64,000 bases of DNA from Megaleporinus macrocephalus (lineage: Eukaryota; Chordata; Actinopteri; Characiformes; Anostomidae): contig CM038711.1 of the NCBI GenBank assembly GCA_021613375.1, forward strand, positions 15,400,576 to 15,464,575, read 5' to 3'. The notes beneath the pieces are model-generated. The model was given only the letters and a program-made list of their open reading frames with translations, ran no database searches and had not been told where the DNA came from. The translations under genes and the position numbers were made by a program. Shown here piece after piece: positions 48,300 to 59,664 of this stretch. Each line of letters opens with the position of its first letter. Position 1 is the stretch's first letter.

Positions 48300-48715
48300 G
48301 TACAATACTGTACATAGATGATTTCTGTTCTAACTGGCCACCCCATATTAAGTCCAAACCTCAATATTATTGAATGTGTTTGGGATTACTTGGATTATGA
48401 AAAGCAAAAAAACATAGAAACGCTAACAAGCCTAAACCTTGGAGGTGTGGAAAAATATTTCCACAGATTTCTTTGAAACACTGAAAGCAAAAACATAAAA
48501 AAGCTGTTATAAATGTAAACTGTTGATTTATTAAATATTAAAACAAAAAAAAGAAATCTTTATATAATTACAGCATATTTAGTTATTGAGGCATTAGTTT
48601 GAATGCCTGGTAATTTATATATTCTGCTTTTAGCTTTTAATGATGACTTTGTAATGACTGGAAATTACTTAATGGCTCAATTTTGGTGGTCCTAGACTTT
48701 AGCACAGCACTGTTT
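48300..48715 (+). mobile_element. Tc1-like transposon 3' end with transposase C-terminus
   Basis: The plus strand at about 48335-48435 translates to TGHPILSPNLNIIECVWDYL, the SPDLNPIE...W block that carries the third catalytic acid (E of IIE). The next bases decay into stops. The element ends with a GGTGGTCCTAGACTTTAGCA segment followed by CAGCACTGT, a Tc1-family terminal repeat. The 5' two thirds are absent. Inactive. Confidence 0.8.
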
Positions 48716-49996
48716 GTTGGTTCTATAACTGCAGCGGTTCTGTTGCTGATTTTAAAGTGGTGTAAGTAAGATGGAACACTGCGGTACCTCTCTTTCTTTT
48801 CCTAGATCAGAGCGAAAGATTACGAGGTCGTTTTGGTGTCAGTTGCTTTGCCACACGGAAAGAAAGTGTAATTCCACTGTCACCTCTTGTGGCTGCCTCT
48901 GATTGCTTGTGTTTTATGGGCACCCCCGAAGTCCGCTTATTATGGCTGTCATCCAGGATATATCATCGATTTCTCTCCCCCCATGTGTGTGGGGGGCAGT
49001 GTGAATCTGAAGTATAGTTGTTTGGATTTCTTTTTTATTTGCTCATTTGTGAATGCTGGGAATGCTCAGCATGCACAGCTAAATCCCCAGTGCTGAATTA
49101 ACTCTCTCTGTATGCTGCTCCTTTATGTCTAACTGCCATTAAATAACCACTCTAGGCATTAAGTCAATGTTGTAGGTGTTTATTTTTTGCACATGCTGTG
49201 TATACTAGTATTCAAAAATTTGGAATCAATGTTTTCAACCATATAAAATCAATTTTGGTACATGTATTTTTCATATATTTTTTTGCTAAGGAGGCTGTGT
49301 TTATTTCACTTTACAAAGATAAACTTGGCCAGGGGGCCAAAATCTGCACATAGCTGTATGACTGATAAAGCTATATAACACTAAAGATATCATCATAAAT
49401 AAAAAATGAATATCCAGAATGTGTCTAACTATATACAGTCATATGAAGTATGAACACCCATGGTTAAATGTGTTTTGTGGAAAAGTGAAAATAAGGTTAT
49501 ATCCTCTACAGAGAACAAAGTTGAATATATTTTTTCTTCCATACAGTGCAACTTATTTATTATTTATGCTATGTTTACTGAGTTAAATATATTTAAATAA
49601 ACAGTTCCAAAAGTAAAATATTGTAGCTCCTTGGTGAGATTTCTGCTACCGAAGACACAAGAATCCCGTTTTGCTCCTTGCTTTGCCCCACATACTTGCA
49701 ATCGTGACTCCAAGGCAGCACTTCTTTCAGGTTACTTTCAGGTCAAGTCCAGCACAAGGGTGGACACTCATAAGCCCCATAGCCCTGACGCTCTGCCATG
49801 TATATATGTGTGTGTTATGTGTGTGTGTATACTGTGCATGTGTTTCTTTGAGCTTAAGAGAGTATCTGAGAAACAGATTTGTCAGGGATTACTAATGCTG
49901 CTGCCTTGTACGATTGCCTTACTCATCATTGCCGAAAGGAAGCTTGAATGAGATTTTTTTGGGGTGTTGACAGAATCACTAGAGCGGTAAACATTC
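48716..49996. other. Non-coding stretch
   Basis: Near 49203-49240, ACTAGTATTCAAAAATTTGG resembles the terminal repeat of another Tc1-type MITE (usual form ACTG.TCAAAAGTTTGG), too short to call. Overlapping frames at 49631-49951 cross a TG-rich tract (49799-49842) and are not supported as genes. Confidence 0.4.
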
Positions 49997-50165
49997 AATT
50001 TAATTCAATTTCAATTTTTATAGTTCTTTTTATAAGAGATATTATGAAACAGCTTTCTTAGCAATTCGGGTCCAAGCATCTAATGAACAAGCCAAGGGCG
50101 ATAGACACAAGAAAAATTCCCTAAGAGCGTGACGAATAAACCTTTAAGGGAAATCCATCCTACAT
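49997..50165 (+). repeat. Teleost dispersed repeat, proximal part (truncated)
   Basis: ATTTAATTCAATTTCAATTT, a TATAGTTCTTTTTATAAGAG stretch, CAGCTTTCTTAGCAATTC, AACAAGCCAAGGGCGATAGA and AAAATTCCCTAAGAG follow the order of a very common teleost repeat. A better-preserved copy is at 52524. Confidence 0.75.
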
Positions 50166-50389
50166 TCTGACACCACATAGCAACTTAGCAGAAATAAAAT
50201 ACATACAGCAAATTTTAAAAGGCATATTTTAACATATTTCTTTATTCTTTAATTAGCATTTTTACCTTGAAGTCTACTTACTATTATGTAGTTTTAAGTA
50301 CCAAAAACAAGCAAATCTATTTTCCCAAAAAAAGGAAAAATAACCTGGAAAAATGCTCAAAAACAATGTAATAAGCTGCAGAATTACAC
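50166..50389. other. AT-rich spacer
   Basis: No recognised feature. Confidence 0.4.
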
Positions 50390-50690
50390 TATTTGTCCAA
50401 TAGTTTGTGGACCTCACTTCATTTCAATGGATTCAGCTATTTTAAGGTATGCCTATTGCTGACACAGGCATGTAGGAGTGTGCACACAACTTGTATGATC
50501 TCTATAGAAAAGCATTGCTAGTTGAAAAGTATTCTTTGAAGCAGCTGGACTTGAGCCTATTAGGTTGCCATGTCCAACGCTAAGCATCAGCTAGAGAAGT
50601 TTAAACCCCCACAGCACTAGGCTGTAGAGCAGTGGAACCGCATTTGTCATTCAGAACTAAACATCCCACATTGGAACCTGAACCTTACTA
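50390..50690 (+). mobile_element. Tc1-like element, deleted derivative
   Basis: Begins with ACACTATTTGTCCAATAGTT and TGTGGACC, the terminal repeat of a fish Tc1-like family, then shows TATTGCTGACACAGGCATGT. Farther in, GTCCAACGCTAAGCATCAGC, TAGAGCAGTGGAACCGCATT and TGTCATTCAG correspond to the transposase segment before the catalytic core. The intervening domain is deleted, and the element stops where the palindromic repeat begins at about 50695. Confidence 0.75.
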
Positions 50691-50694
50691 TTTT

Positions 50695-50865
50695 GACTGA
50701 ACTGGTTGAAAGGGGATAAACAAAGTAGTCAGAGAATAAGATGGTCTACAGTCTCTAATTGTTGAACTACAAAGTGCTTCTGTAAGTGGAGCTGATAAAA
50801 TGGACAATGTGTGTAGATACAAGGAAGTGATTTTAATGTTATGGGCGCTTGGTGTGTATGGGCTG
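50695..50865. mobile_element. Palindromic element, right-arm end fragment
   Basis: GGTCTACAGTCTCTAATTGT, TGAACTACAAAGTGCTTCTG, TGGAGCTGATAAAATGGACA, TGTGTAGATACAAGGAAGTG and TTTTAATGTTATGG are the right terminal 170 bases of the palindromic family, including more of the outermost end than the copy at 25035 retains. Confidence 0.82.
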
Positions 50866-50984
50866 TATGGACTGAGGAAAAAAGTATACATTTTAAAACA
50901 TATAAAGTGCATTTTGCATAACATCTTCATTTACAAATAAGAAAAAAAAGGTTTTCCATGAAATGGGCCTATTTAAAACATTCC

Positions 50985-51430
50985 ACAATTACATTATTCG
51001 ATTCAGCTTCATAAAGGGGGTAATTATTTAAATTATTTACATTTGAAATGCCGGTCAAGGCCATAACACCTGAAGCAATTACAAACGCTGCAGCTGCAAC
51101 ATGCCCCATCAGAGTACACCAGACTTCACCATCTGTGCAGTTATCCCAGAAATCCCTCTGTCGCAATGACATGAGCCTCTGTCTCAGCGGGTTTGGTATA
51201 TTAAGATTTCTGTAATTGTGTCAGCACATGACGTGCTGTCTGAAAGCATTCCCAATCAGCTCGCCAGCCGGAGCACAGAGAACAATTCAGAGGCCCACGT
51301 CCTTCTTTGGAAAGCACAAGAAGATAGAATCACAATCCGAAGTTTCCAGTAATGCTGTAAGACTCTCACCAGAAAAACTGTGGCAGCTTAACTCGTTAAA
51401 CTGCATTATGCAAATCACTAACCCTCACAC
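50985..51430. promoter_or_regulatory. Candidate conserved non-coding element
   Basis: A compositionally balanced block of about 450 bases without repeats. It has AATTATTTAAATTATTTACA at its left edge, GAAGCAATTACAAACGCTGC, GTGTCAGCACATGACGTGCT (a CRE-like TGACGT core) and CATTATGCAAATCAC (octamer ATGCAAAT, near 51403). A 67-residue minus frame (50969-51172, with AAAAFVIASGVMALTGI) overlaps it, so an exon is an alternative. Not recognised. Confidence 0.3.
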
Positions 51431-51605
51431 AATTATTGCCTTTTTGTGTCAACTCTTTTCCGACTTCAGTGGGATAGAAGCGGTCCTGTCAGAATGCTTT
51501 TGTCAGACCCTGTACTAGAAATGAACGGAAATCACACACTCAAACACTGGGTGTGGGTCAGGCTTATTTTCCACATGGGCAGTTGGAAATGCAGGACTGT
51601 CTTTT

Positions 51606-51610
<5 letters not shown>

Positions 51611-51642
<32 letters not shown>

Positions 51643-51673
51643 GTGTGTATGTGTACATGTGTGTGTATATGTG
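51611..51673. repeat. (GT)n compound microsatellite
   Basis: About nineteen GT units with one GC interruption, then a TATGTG-rich tail; preceded by a nine-base T run. Open frames over it are artefacts of the repeat. Confidence 0.95.
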
Positions 51674-52523
51674 TAAATATTTGAGCAATCAACTGTCCTC
51701 ACAGTGATGTGATTCTTATGGGTCACTAATAAGAATTTTGTATCTTGGTTAACGAAATACAAAATTAAACTTGCATGACCTTTTCCCATTAAACCACTGA
51801 AGAGCTTTGTCTATGGTACTGTGCACAAGCCAGAGAGCATTCATTATTTTATTTCTTTTGTAGTGAAAACAACCATTAAGAACACATTGTTTGTTTTTCA
51901 GTGTCAGAGAACAAAAACAGAAAACATAATTAAAATGCATAATAAAAATGACCTAGAAACTTCAAACACTAAATATAACATTAGATGTATTTGTATATTA
52001 ATAGTTGCAACAGCATAATTACTTTTATATGAAATGCAAAGGCCAAAGCTTTGGATGCCATAAATCTATTAGCTGGTCATTCAGTTTAATAACATCAGCA
52101 CCCGAGGACAGAAAAAAGTTAATCAAAATCAAACCAAATGTTCAAAAAGGGAATGAAGAAAAAGAGGAAATGTTGTTGAACTCCTTTGTCGTCATCCCCC
52201 ACCCCTATTGCATCCCCTTCCTTCTTCGTCATCCCTCCCCGCCCCCCATTACGTCATCCCTGCCAATCTAGACCCTGGTTTCGCTTTTACAAGCCAAATC
52301 ATGCACCTTTCTCTCTGTCCACTGCAGCCAGCATGACTAAGCCAGCAGTGCTCCACCTTGAAGGCTTTGTGTCATCTCAGGCTTTGATGGCCCTCGCCAT
52401 GCCTCTCACTGATGCTTGGCTCTCCAGTCTACTGCTCATCCCTTCTAGTTTCACCTGGGGACTCAAGGCGCAGATAGCGATCCCCTGGTGCTTTTCGCCC
52501 CCTTCCACCGCACATTCGGCTCC
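51674..52523. other. Non-coding stretch ending in a C-rich tract
   Basis: 52190-52520 is C/T-rich (CCCCACCCC, CCTCCCCGCCCCCC). CCTTTCTCTCTGTCCACTGCAG at about 52304-52325 would be a good splice acceptor, followed by an ATG in purine context, and a 141-codon plus frame (52186-52611) spans it. The protein matches nothing known and its last third lies in the dispersed repeat, so I do not call a gene. Confidence 0.35.
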
Positions 52524-53060
52524 CTGCTCCATTCAATTCAATCCAGTTCAAGTTCTTTTGTATAGCGCTCTCTATATCAATGTGGTCACAAGCAGCTTTC
52601 AGAGGTTTTGAAAACAGACAGTCACAACATATATGCCCCAGTGAGCAAGCCAGAGGAAACAGTGGCAAGAAACACTCCCTCAGGCTGGAGGAAGAAACCT
52701 TGGGAGGTACCAAGACAAGGGGAGACTCATCCTCCTCTGGTCAGACAGTATTTACAGTTTAATAAACTAAATACCAAAGAAAAGCTGAGAAAGTCTGGAT
52801 GGCAAAGCTTAGAAATCAGTCTCCAACTGAGTCTTTATAAAAAGTGTGAAAAGTGTGTGAGCTGAAACAGTCCCATCCTGTCCTATCTCAATGCTGGTAC
52901 ATCTGGACAGCACAGTGATGTAATCAAGGGTGCTGCAGTTGGCACAAATGAACAGGAGAGCTGGTTGATGATAGATGAAGAGGAGGCCCTGCTTGTCAGA
53001 TTTCCAACTGTGTTAAACAAGATGGGAGGACAGTCCTTATCTTAGGAAGAGTAAAGCGAG
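52524..53060 (+). repeat. Teleost dispersed repeat, proximal part
   Basis: CATTCAATTCAATCCAGTTC, a CTTTTGTATAGCGCTC block, ACAAGCAGCTTTCAGAGG, GTGAGCAAGCCAGAGGAAAC, AGTGGCAAGAAACACTCCCT, GAAGAAACCTTGGGAGGTAC and CATCCTCCTCTGGTCAGAC are hallmarks of a repeat found throughout teleosts. Similarity becomes uncertain after about 52750. The distal half of the same type of repeat appears at 54695-55230, about 1.6 kb on. Frames at 52186-52865 crossing it are not genes. Confidence 0.8.
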
Positions 53061-54694
53061 AAAATTAGTTTGGCTCAGAAGTATGACCGTAGAAATTGAC
53101 ACCCAGTTGACGTCCGGAGACCCTTTTGACACAGGGTCCGGCCTAATGCATGTACCCACAAGCTGATTCTTTCACGCAAGCTCTTTCCTGGATCCCACTC
53201 ATTGTTTTACCACCTGCCCTACCTCATACACCTTCTCGATGAGTTCTCTTACTCTCTTACCCTACCTACCACCAGTTTGTAGCATCACGCTGCCTATTTC
53301 AGCTTCCACCACAAACTGTATCCCTTTCTTCACTCAGACAAGGCCATGATGACTAACATAACAAACAAGTAAATTCAAAACATTAGAGCCTCCATCAGAC
53401 CCGTCCAGACTCCATGACCTTGCAAAAATGAATCCTCTATACACCCTCTTAACTTACCGGATTGGCTGGTTATCTTCCAAGCGTTTCCACAACTCCATTG
53501 CACTCCATTTTTCCATCTTTCAATCTGCAATCAACAGCTTCTTTTCTCTTCATTCTCCTTCGAGGCTTACCCAGCAGCCTTTAACTTGTTTTTTAAAAAC
53601 CATCCATGGTTCACACCTTCAGTCAACCAGCCCTTCAGCGCCTGCCCCTCACCTCCTACTTCTTAGTCCACTGTCTTTCCTACACTCCAGATGCTCATGG
53701 TTTTGCTATCTCATATGTCCTCTATCTATTATATATACATGCCCATTCTGGCTCTATTCCCGTGCCAAACAACGTCGCATCCACCCACCTCCCCATCTCC
53801 TCTTCACATTTCATTTTATCCCAAAGACCTGGTGCCACATGGAACTCCAGCCTAGGCCTTCTGAGAACAAGGTGTTCTCCGAATGTAGCCACTTAAATTA
53901 CATTTTATTTACAATTAACTCCATGAGGTGATGGTTTCCATGGTTATCCACAGTTTATCCAAAAATACATATTTTTGGGTACAAATGAAAATGGGGATGA
54001 ACTTTATAGAATTCACTCCTAATTAAGTGTTTAATAACAACAGTAACAGTTTGATCCAATTTTTTGGTTTCTTCTTGACAACTACACATCCTGTAAGTAT
54101 CTTCTCACAGTGGAAGGCTGGATTTCTTTTAGATCTGAACCAAAATTGGATGTTGATTTTCTCTTAAAGATGAAAGTTCTAAGTAGTGTTTATCTAATAC
54201 TATCTTCAGTGGTCCACCAGATCTTGCATGGTTGTTCTGAGTCCCATTTTCATTGAAATGGGGATCGGGTTTTCATGGTGTGGGGATGAAATTTATTTCT
54301 TTGTGTATGTGTTTTGTGTAGCAATGAAAATAGGAATAAACTTTCCAGCATTCTTGTGTGAATTTTGTGGGACATCACAAAGTAGGAGACCTATCGTTGG
54401 TTGCACCAGCCCACATAGGATGTTGTTCAGCTCAGCTCAGTTAAATCTGTTAGGAGTGACTGGGAACAGTATATGGTGTTGCCAGAGTGACAGAGACAGT
54501 GGATGGCCTCTCTACTAAAGGATAATGAAATGGGAGCTCCAGAAGGTTAAATTGACATGAGGGCACCCTCAACGGTCAGCACCCCTCTACTTCACCATCA
54601 ACAAACTTGAGTGAATGGATAAGTGCTGTGGGACAACATCACCAACATTCCCAGTTTACCATAATACTCTTTTTCATGGAACCCTTGACACCTT
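53061..54694. other. Pyrimidine-rich stretch, unidentified
   Basis: 53100-53880 is C/T-rich on the plus strand and holds the 167-codon frame at 53428-53931, one of the longest non-repeat frames here, with an overlapping frame in a second register. The protein is rich in S, H, L and P and has no domain I recognise. It separates the two halves of a dispersed repeat, so it may be an insertion or that repeat's internal part. 54228-54518 contains another unidentified frame. Confidence 0.35.
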
Positions 54695-55230
54695 TTACTT
54701 AACGGGAACACTAATCAGCAAAGGCTTGACTAAACAAGTAGGTTTTTGACCTAGACTGAACATTGACTGAAAGGTTATTCCAAAGCTGGTGGACTTTTTA
54801 TAAAAAAGGCCTTGATGTAACTTTGTGTGTACAATGTGCACAAAGGTGTGTTGGGTCATAATGAGAGATAGTTTCACTCCGGTATTGAAGAAAGAGATTG
54901 TTTAGAGCTTTATATATTGAAAGAAAAAAATTGTATTCAATGCAGAATTTACTGGGTGCCAGTGCAGGGAAGATAAAACTGGGCTGATATGGTCAAGTTT
55001 CCTAATTCTCATCAGAACTCTCAACAGCTTGTTAAGGCTTTTAAATCTTGTAGGGACAGTGCATTACTTAGTTTGGCAATAGTGATAATGCTAATATGTC
55101 AATTAAGGGACAGATCAGAAGCAACAGTGATGCTGAGGTTTACCAATGTGCCAGATGTAAGCATTATTGTAGACAATTTGTTTCTAACAAATTTTGGACC
55201 AAGGAGTAGGAGGCAGTTACTTTACATCTA
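54695..55230 (+). repeat. Teleost dispersed repeat, distal part
   Basis: AGTAGGTTTTTGACCTAGAC, TTATTCCAAAGCTGGTGGAC, TATAAAAAAGGCCTTGATGT, a TTTAGAGCTTTATATATTGA block, GGGTGCCAGTGCAGGGAAGA, ACTGGGCTGATATGGTCAAG and CTCATCAGAACTCTCAACAG follow the downstream portion of the same common teleost repeat seen at 52524, in the same orientation. The frame at 54989-55231 lies in it and is not a gene. Confidence 0.72.
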
Positions 55231-56259
55231 ATATTTGATGTTTTTACACAGTCCTCTAACTTTTATTTTTTTTAGATTTTATTAGGTTTTATTATTTCAT
55301 TATTAAATTTTTAATTGCATGTTGCCAGCATAGCAGTGGTAATTTATATGATGTTCTCTGATAATGACATTGATACACAGATTGATAGATAGTTTTTAAA
55401 TCACTGCTTAGCAACTGCTGCTATCCGGCATTAGCTCGTAGTTTTATTTAGTTTAGCCAGTGTTGTGTATGTTGTGGAAGAAAAGCTTAAGATGGTAAGA
55501 TGTGTATATGCCTTATGGTCATAGTGATAAAATATGATTAAGGAAAGTTCTGCTTCTCAGACTGTAGACAATAAAGTCTGGCAGATGAAAACACATGTTC
55601 AAGGACAAACATTTATATTTCAGGTGTACTGTTATATGTATATGCTATTATGCCACATGAGTCAACATACTGGTACATCTCTAAGGGTAATAAAAGACAT
55701 TTATTCTAAAAGTGATAGAATTATGGAAGGATATGTTGCTATAAGGTTGTGACAATGTTAAGACGTGTAGACATGATGTTGGGTATGGGATGGGTAGGAG
55801 TCTTAAAGCAAGTGGGAAGGGGGTGGGGATGGGAACAGAATAGTTGGGGTATTTATGGGATCTGCATGAATTGTGCTTATTGACAGCTTTTAGTCAATTA
55901 CCTACTTGTTGGATTACATCTCAGCAGATTGTCTTAGAAAAGCACTTGTTGAATGTGTTTGTAAAAAAATTAGATGCAAAATATTATCTTGTTCAATATA
56001 CAAATACAAAGGCTCTGAAATGTGCTATTTTCACTTCAGTTATTGCTTGATAAAGTACCAATGAGCAGCCACTTAATTACCAGCTACTGGCTTAAAAAGA
56101 GTAAGTAAGAGCATTACGAGGACATTATAATACCCACCCACTAAAAATTTTATTGCCAAAAGGTGACAAAAAAGTAACATGAAGAGTAGGCAAACATGGT
56201 TAATAATCGTAAATTTGATACGAACACTTAATGTTATTAATTTCACCCGTACTCGACAG
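55231..56259. other. AT-rich non-coding stretch
   Basis: A T-rich run at 55260-55310 resembles a transcript 3' end. No gene or known repeat family recognised. Confidence 0.4.
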
Positions 56260-56690
56260 CTGTCACCCATTATCCATAAGCCTGACCTTGCATGAGGTTA
56301 TTACTAATGGATTCCTCACACTCTCCTTCTTCATGTGTGGTAAATGTCCGTCATAGAAGAGTCACACATTTGCTGTAATTGTACCAAGCTCCCTGGTTTC
56401 CTGAGATGACAAAATATAAAAACCTAAACAAATCAAAATCTCAAAGAAATCTAAGCGGCTTTCGTTTGCTTTAATCACTGCGTTATGTTTACACAGATTC
56501 ACATCAAGAAATGTTATCATTTGCATATGGGATAAACTCATCAGTGTGTGAAAAGAAAACTAGATCACGAAAGGCATGTTTTCCTTGGTTGCTGATCTGT
56601 TTGAAGTCTGCATCATTTCATCTGATCTGTTAAAGCCACGGAAACAAGCAAGACGAGCTGCCTCTTCGTTTGCGCTACACTTTTTAAAAT
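56260..56690. promoter_or_regulatory. Candidate conserved non-coding element
   Basis: Repeat-free block with GAGGTTATTACTAATGGATT, TTTGCTGTAATTGTACC, the octamer-containing CATTTGCATATGGGATAAAC (near 56519) and AAAGCCACGGAAACAAGCAA. Texture resembles developmental enhancers; no conservation data. Confidence 0.27.
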
Positions 56691-56834
56691 AAGAATCCCT
56701 ATATGGTTTTTGGCTTGGACATATAGTTCTATGTAAAACATTTAACTGATAAAGAACTATTTAATAAGAAAGAAGTTCTGTAAATTTAAGGTTTTTATTT
56801 GCAAAAGTAATTTTTTAAATAATGTAGATCCCAT

Positions 56835-57310
56835 TTCAATACCATGGGCTTAAATATGGACTTGGTCCCCTGTTTGGCTATAACAGCCTCCACTATTCTG
56901 GAAAGGCTTTCCCAAGAAATTTCCCAAGAAGTTTTAATGTGTATTTGTGAATATTGTGAGCATTTTTGAGGTCAGACATTGAGGTTGAATGAGAAAGCCT
57001 GGCTCTCATTTGACATTCCAATTCTCAATTCAATGTCTGAATCTCAAATGTATTAAGTGGGATTGAGTTATCAAACCATATCATTACTGACCTCGCTTTG
57101 TGTACAGGGGCACAGTCATGCTGGAGCAGGTAAGGGCCTTCTCTGATTTGCTTTTCACAAAGTTGGAAGAACATGAATGTCTAACAAGCCATTGCATGCT
57201 GTAGCATTAACATTATCTTTTACTGGCTCTAAGGTGTCAAGCAGAAACCTCTGCACTTTACACCATGACACTTAGCATGGGATGTTACATTCATTTATGC
57301 TCTTCCAGCT
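56835..57310 (-). mobile_element. Tc1-like transposase fragment, degenerate
   Basis: Minus-strand relic of the family at 27477 and 7410. Plus-strand landmarks are GGACTTGGTCCCCTGTTTGG, CTATAACAGCCTCCACTATT, CTGGAAAGGCTTTCCCAAGA, TTGAGGTCAGACATTGAGGT, AAAGCCTGGCTCTCATTTG, CTCGCTTTGTGTACAGGGGC and ACAGTCATGCTGGAGCAGG, in family order. These cover the transposase catalytic part on the minus strand, interrupted by stops. GTTTTAATGTGTATTTGTGA is imperfect and TCCCAAGAAATT is locally duplicated (56930-56955). No terminal repeats. Confidence 0.8.
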
Positions 57311-59319
57311 TTCACTGGGCAGAAAACACAGTGGACAGGTCACACAAGTTCAACACAGAGCTGATTATAACATATTGTAAGAAAAAAAATGTGGCTTGCG
57401 CAAAACTTCTATTTATTTAATAGGTGATTTTTTTTCTAATATTTTATAAATAAATATAATTGGTGCATTGAAACTAGCTAAAAATATGTCATGTTTACTC
57501 TTTTCCTTGTAGAGAATGTATCAACAAAATATTCTTTGACTTGCGTTGTTAAGCTAGGCTATTAATAACAATCCAAAGAAGGATTTAAAAAGTTGTATAA
57601 ATTGTGTGGAATCTACTGAGACCTCATTGTATGGTACTGCTAGAATTTCAAAATAAATAAGTCCTCCATGCTGTAAAGCAAAACATGCAATACATCACAT
57701 GCATCTTTCCTTATGAGGATACTAGTGAACTAATTAGCAAGATACAAATTAGGCCTCTGGAAAACAGTGGCTGCACTTAATGACACATTGGTCGTGATGT
57801 CATGAGAATATAATAGCAACTGCACGTGCATGTCAGCTAACAGCAGATTAGCTTTAACAGACAAAAGAGAGTGTAGGGTTGTGCTATAGGATCCCTCAGG
57901 GATTGGAGTTATTAAGAATAAAGCAAGATCAGCCACTTAATTGAAATGCACTATGCTCATTTTACTCATGTCACAAAGGCTAGGGTTGTGCTTAGCTTAC
58001 CATAGGCCATACTGTGGAGTATCTCGCAGCCTAACTGCTTCCTGGCAGCCCATGATAAAGAAGCCATATGGAAATGTGACATTTGTTTAGTCTCCCACCA
58101 TCTAATGAGCCAGTTAACATTCAGTTGTTCACCCTAATTGGCTCATACGCTAACAGGATGGAGGAATAGGACTCCAAATAATTATTCCCTTTATGGGGCT
58201 ATGTCTAATGAATGTAAGTGAGGAACATTTACCGCCCTGGTGACTTTGTCGACAACCGAAGGAATAAGAAGGTGTCTTTTCTTATTCAAGCTTCCTTTCA
58301 GTGAATGAATTAGTGGTAATTGGCAGCACTCTACTTTACAGTGGCTTGAGATTTATACCTCTAACAGCACAAGAAAAATATTCTCTCCTTACTTTTACTT
58401 TAACCTTCAGTCAGAACAAAATGGTCTGACCTGAAAACAGTGAGGCTTTGTGTGCTTTGGCGTGCAACCTGTCATTGGTAGCATGCCAGCTCTTGAAATA
58501 GAAATAAATGCATTATAAAGACACTTCTTTCTTGACAAAGGTTTCTACAAATAAATGTCACTTCCAAATGGATGGGACAGTATGTGAAATGTAATTTCAC
58601 ATTGTAATAGAGATTTGTAAATCCACTTCAACCTCTTTTTAAGCAATACAGTATAGACTCTAAATCCTACCAATTCTACCATACTATCAGTGTTGTGAAA
58701 TGTTCAAAAACATAAACATTTGCTACAATCATGCTTGGGTATGATGGGTATGATCCAGTGAGTTTACCCAGTAAAAATCACACTGGGCATTATGGACATA
58801 TCTCTGTTTTAGGGTGACCAAATTGTCTAGTTCTTTACGGACAGTCCCCATTTTTGGCGGCTATTGAGCTACGTTCACAGACTTTTTTTTGTGGTAAATG
58901 TTCCTATGTGTTAATTTTTTTTCATTTATTTCTAAAAAGCAACAAGTGACAATAAGGGAGAAATCAAGAAGAAGCCTTTTATTATTAGCTGTATCATTGT
59001 TGTTCTAAGTGTTCTAGTTTGCCATGGCTTTAATCATTATAGTGGGCTACTTTATGATTTTCTGACATAATTTACAAAAATATGTTAGTGGAAATGTTAG
59101 TAACTATCAACTTGCTGTCAACATGGTCAAAATATATAAAATTCTAACTCTTGCTCCCTTTTTTGTTTTGTGAATAATTTCATGGATATTTTAACGATAC
59201 ATTGACTGCCAAATTGAAAATCCTCAGTTTTCATTTTAGAAACTTGGTCACCTTATGCTGTCCGCAAAAGGCAAAGACAGAACTGAACAGAAAGAACTGA
59301 ATTTCCTTTTCTTTGATGC
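57311..59319. other. Non-coding stretch with a possible regulatory core at 58070-58360
   Basis: 58070-58360 is repeat-free and contains CCCTAATTGGCTCATACGC, CTCCAAATAATTATTCCCTT and GTCTAATGAATGTAAGTGAG. The minus frame at 57730-57936 is unidentified. The remainder is AT-rich. Confidence 0.3.
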
Positions 59320-59620
59320 AGGTCACCATAAACGTTATAATTTGAAATTATTAAAATATAATGAAAACCATTTGTCACTGCATTCACAAAACTGGTTAAG
59401 ACTATGCACAGTGGAAACACCACCAACTTCTCTGGACTCAAGCTCATCTGATGAAAGTTTGTGGAAGAATCAAACTTTCAGACCGTATATGGAAATAATA
59501 GATGTTATGCGCTGTGGGCCAAAAAAAGGACTATGAATAATGTTAGCGGTGTACAGTTAAAAAAACAGGGTTTGTCATGGTATGGGTTTGTATTTTTGTC
59601 CACTGTATGCATCTGAAAGA
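59320..59620 (+). mobile_element. Tc1-like transposase relic
   Basis: CTCTGGACTCAAGCTCATCT, GATGAAAGTTTGTGGAAGAA, AATCAAACTTTCAGACC, TGGAAATAATAGATGTTATG, AAAAAACAGGGTTTGTCATG and GTATGGGTTTGTATTTTTG align in order with a Tc1 transposase core (LWAQAHL..., SDESKF..., then the VMVWG-type block). The 93-codon frame at 59255-59536 is part of this relic, in a partly shifted register. Inactive. Confidence 0.65.
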
Positions 59621-59664
59621 TTTTTTGGAGTATAATATTTACATTGCGTAAACCTTTCAAGGAT

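Noticed and set aside
49203..49240. Tc1-type MITE end
   Set aside because: Only about 20 bases resemble the terminal repeat and no partner end is visible.
50969..51172. 67-codon minus frame with a hydrophobic stretch as a membrane protein exon
   Set aside because: No splice sites of quality at both sides and no family match; regulatory DNA is an equal or better explanation.
51532..51789. Frames over the GT microsatellite
   Set aside because: Translate as TH/VC dipeptide runs; artefacts of the simple repeat.
52186..52611. 141-codon plus frame with a good upstream splice acceptor
   Set aside because: C-rich low-complexity start, no recognisable domain, and its last third lies inside a dispersed teleost repeat.
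53428..53931. 167-codon plus frame as a gene
   Set aside because: Pyrimidine-biased composition explains the S, L, H and P-rich translation; an overlapping frame is also open. Kept only as an observation.
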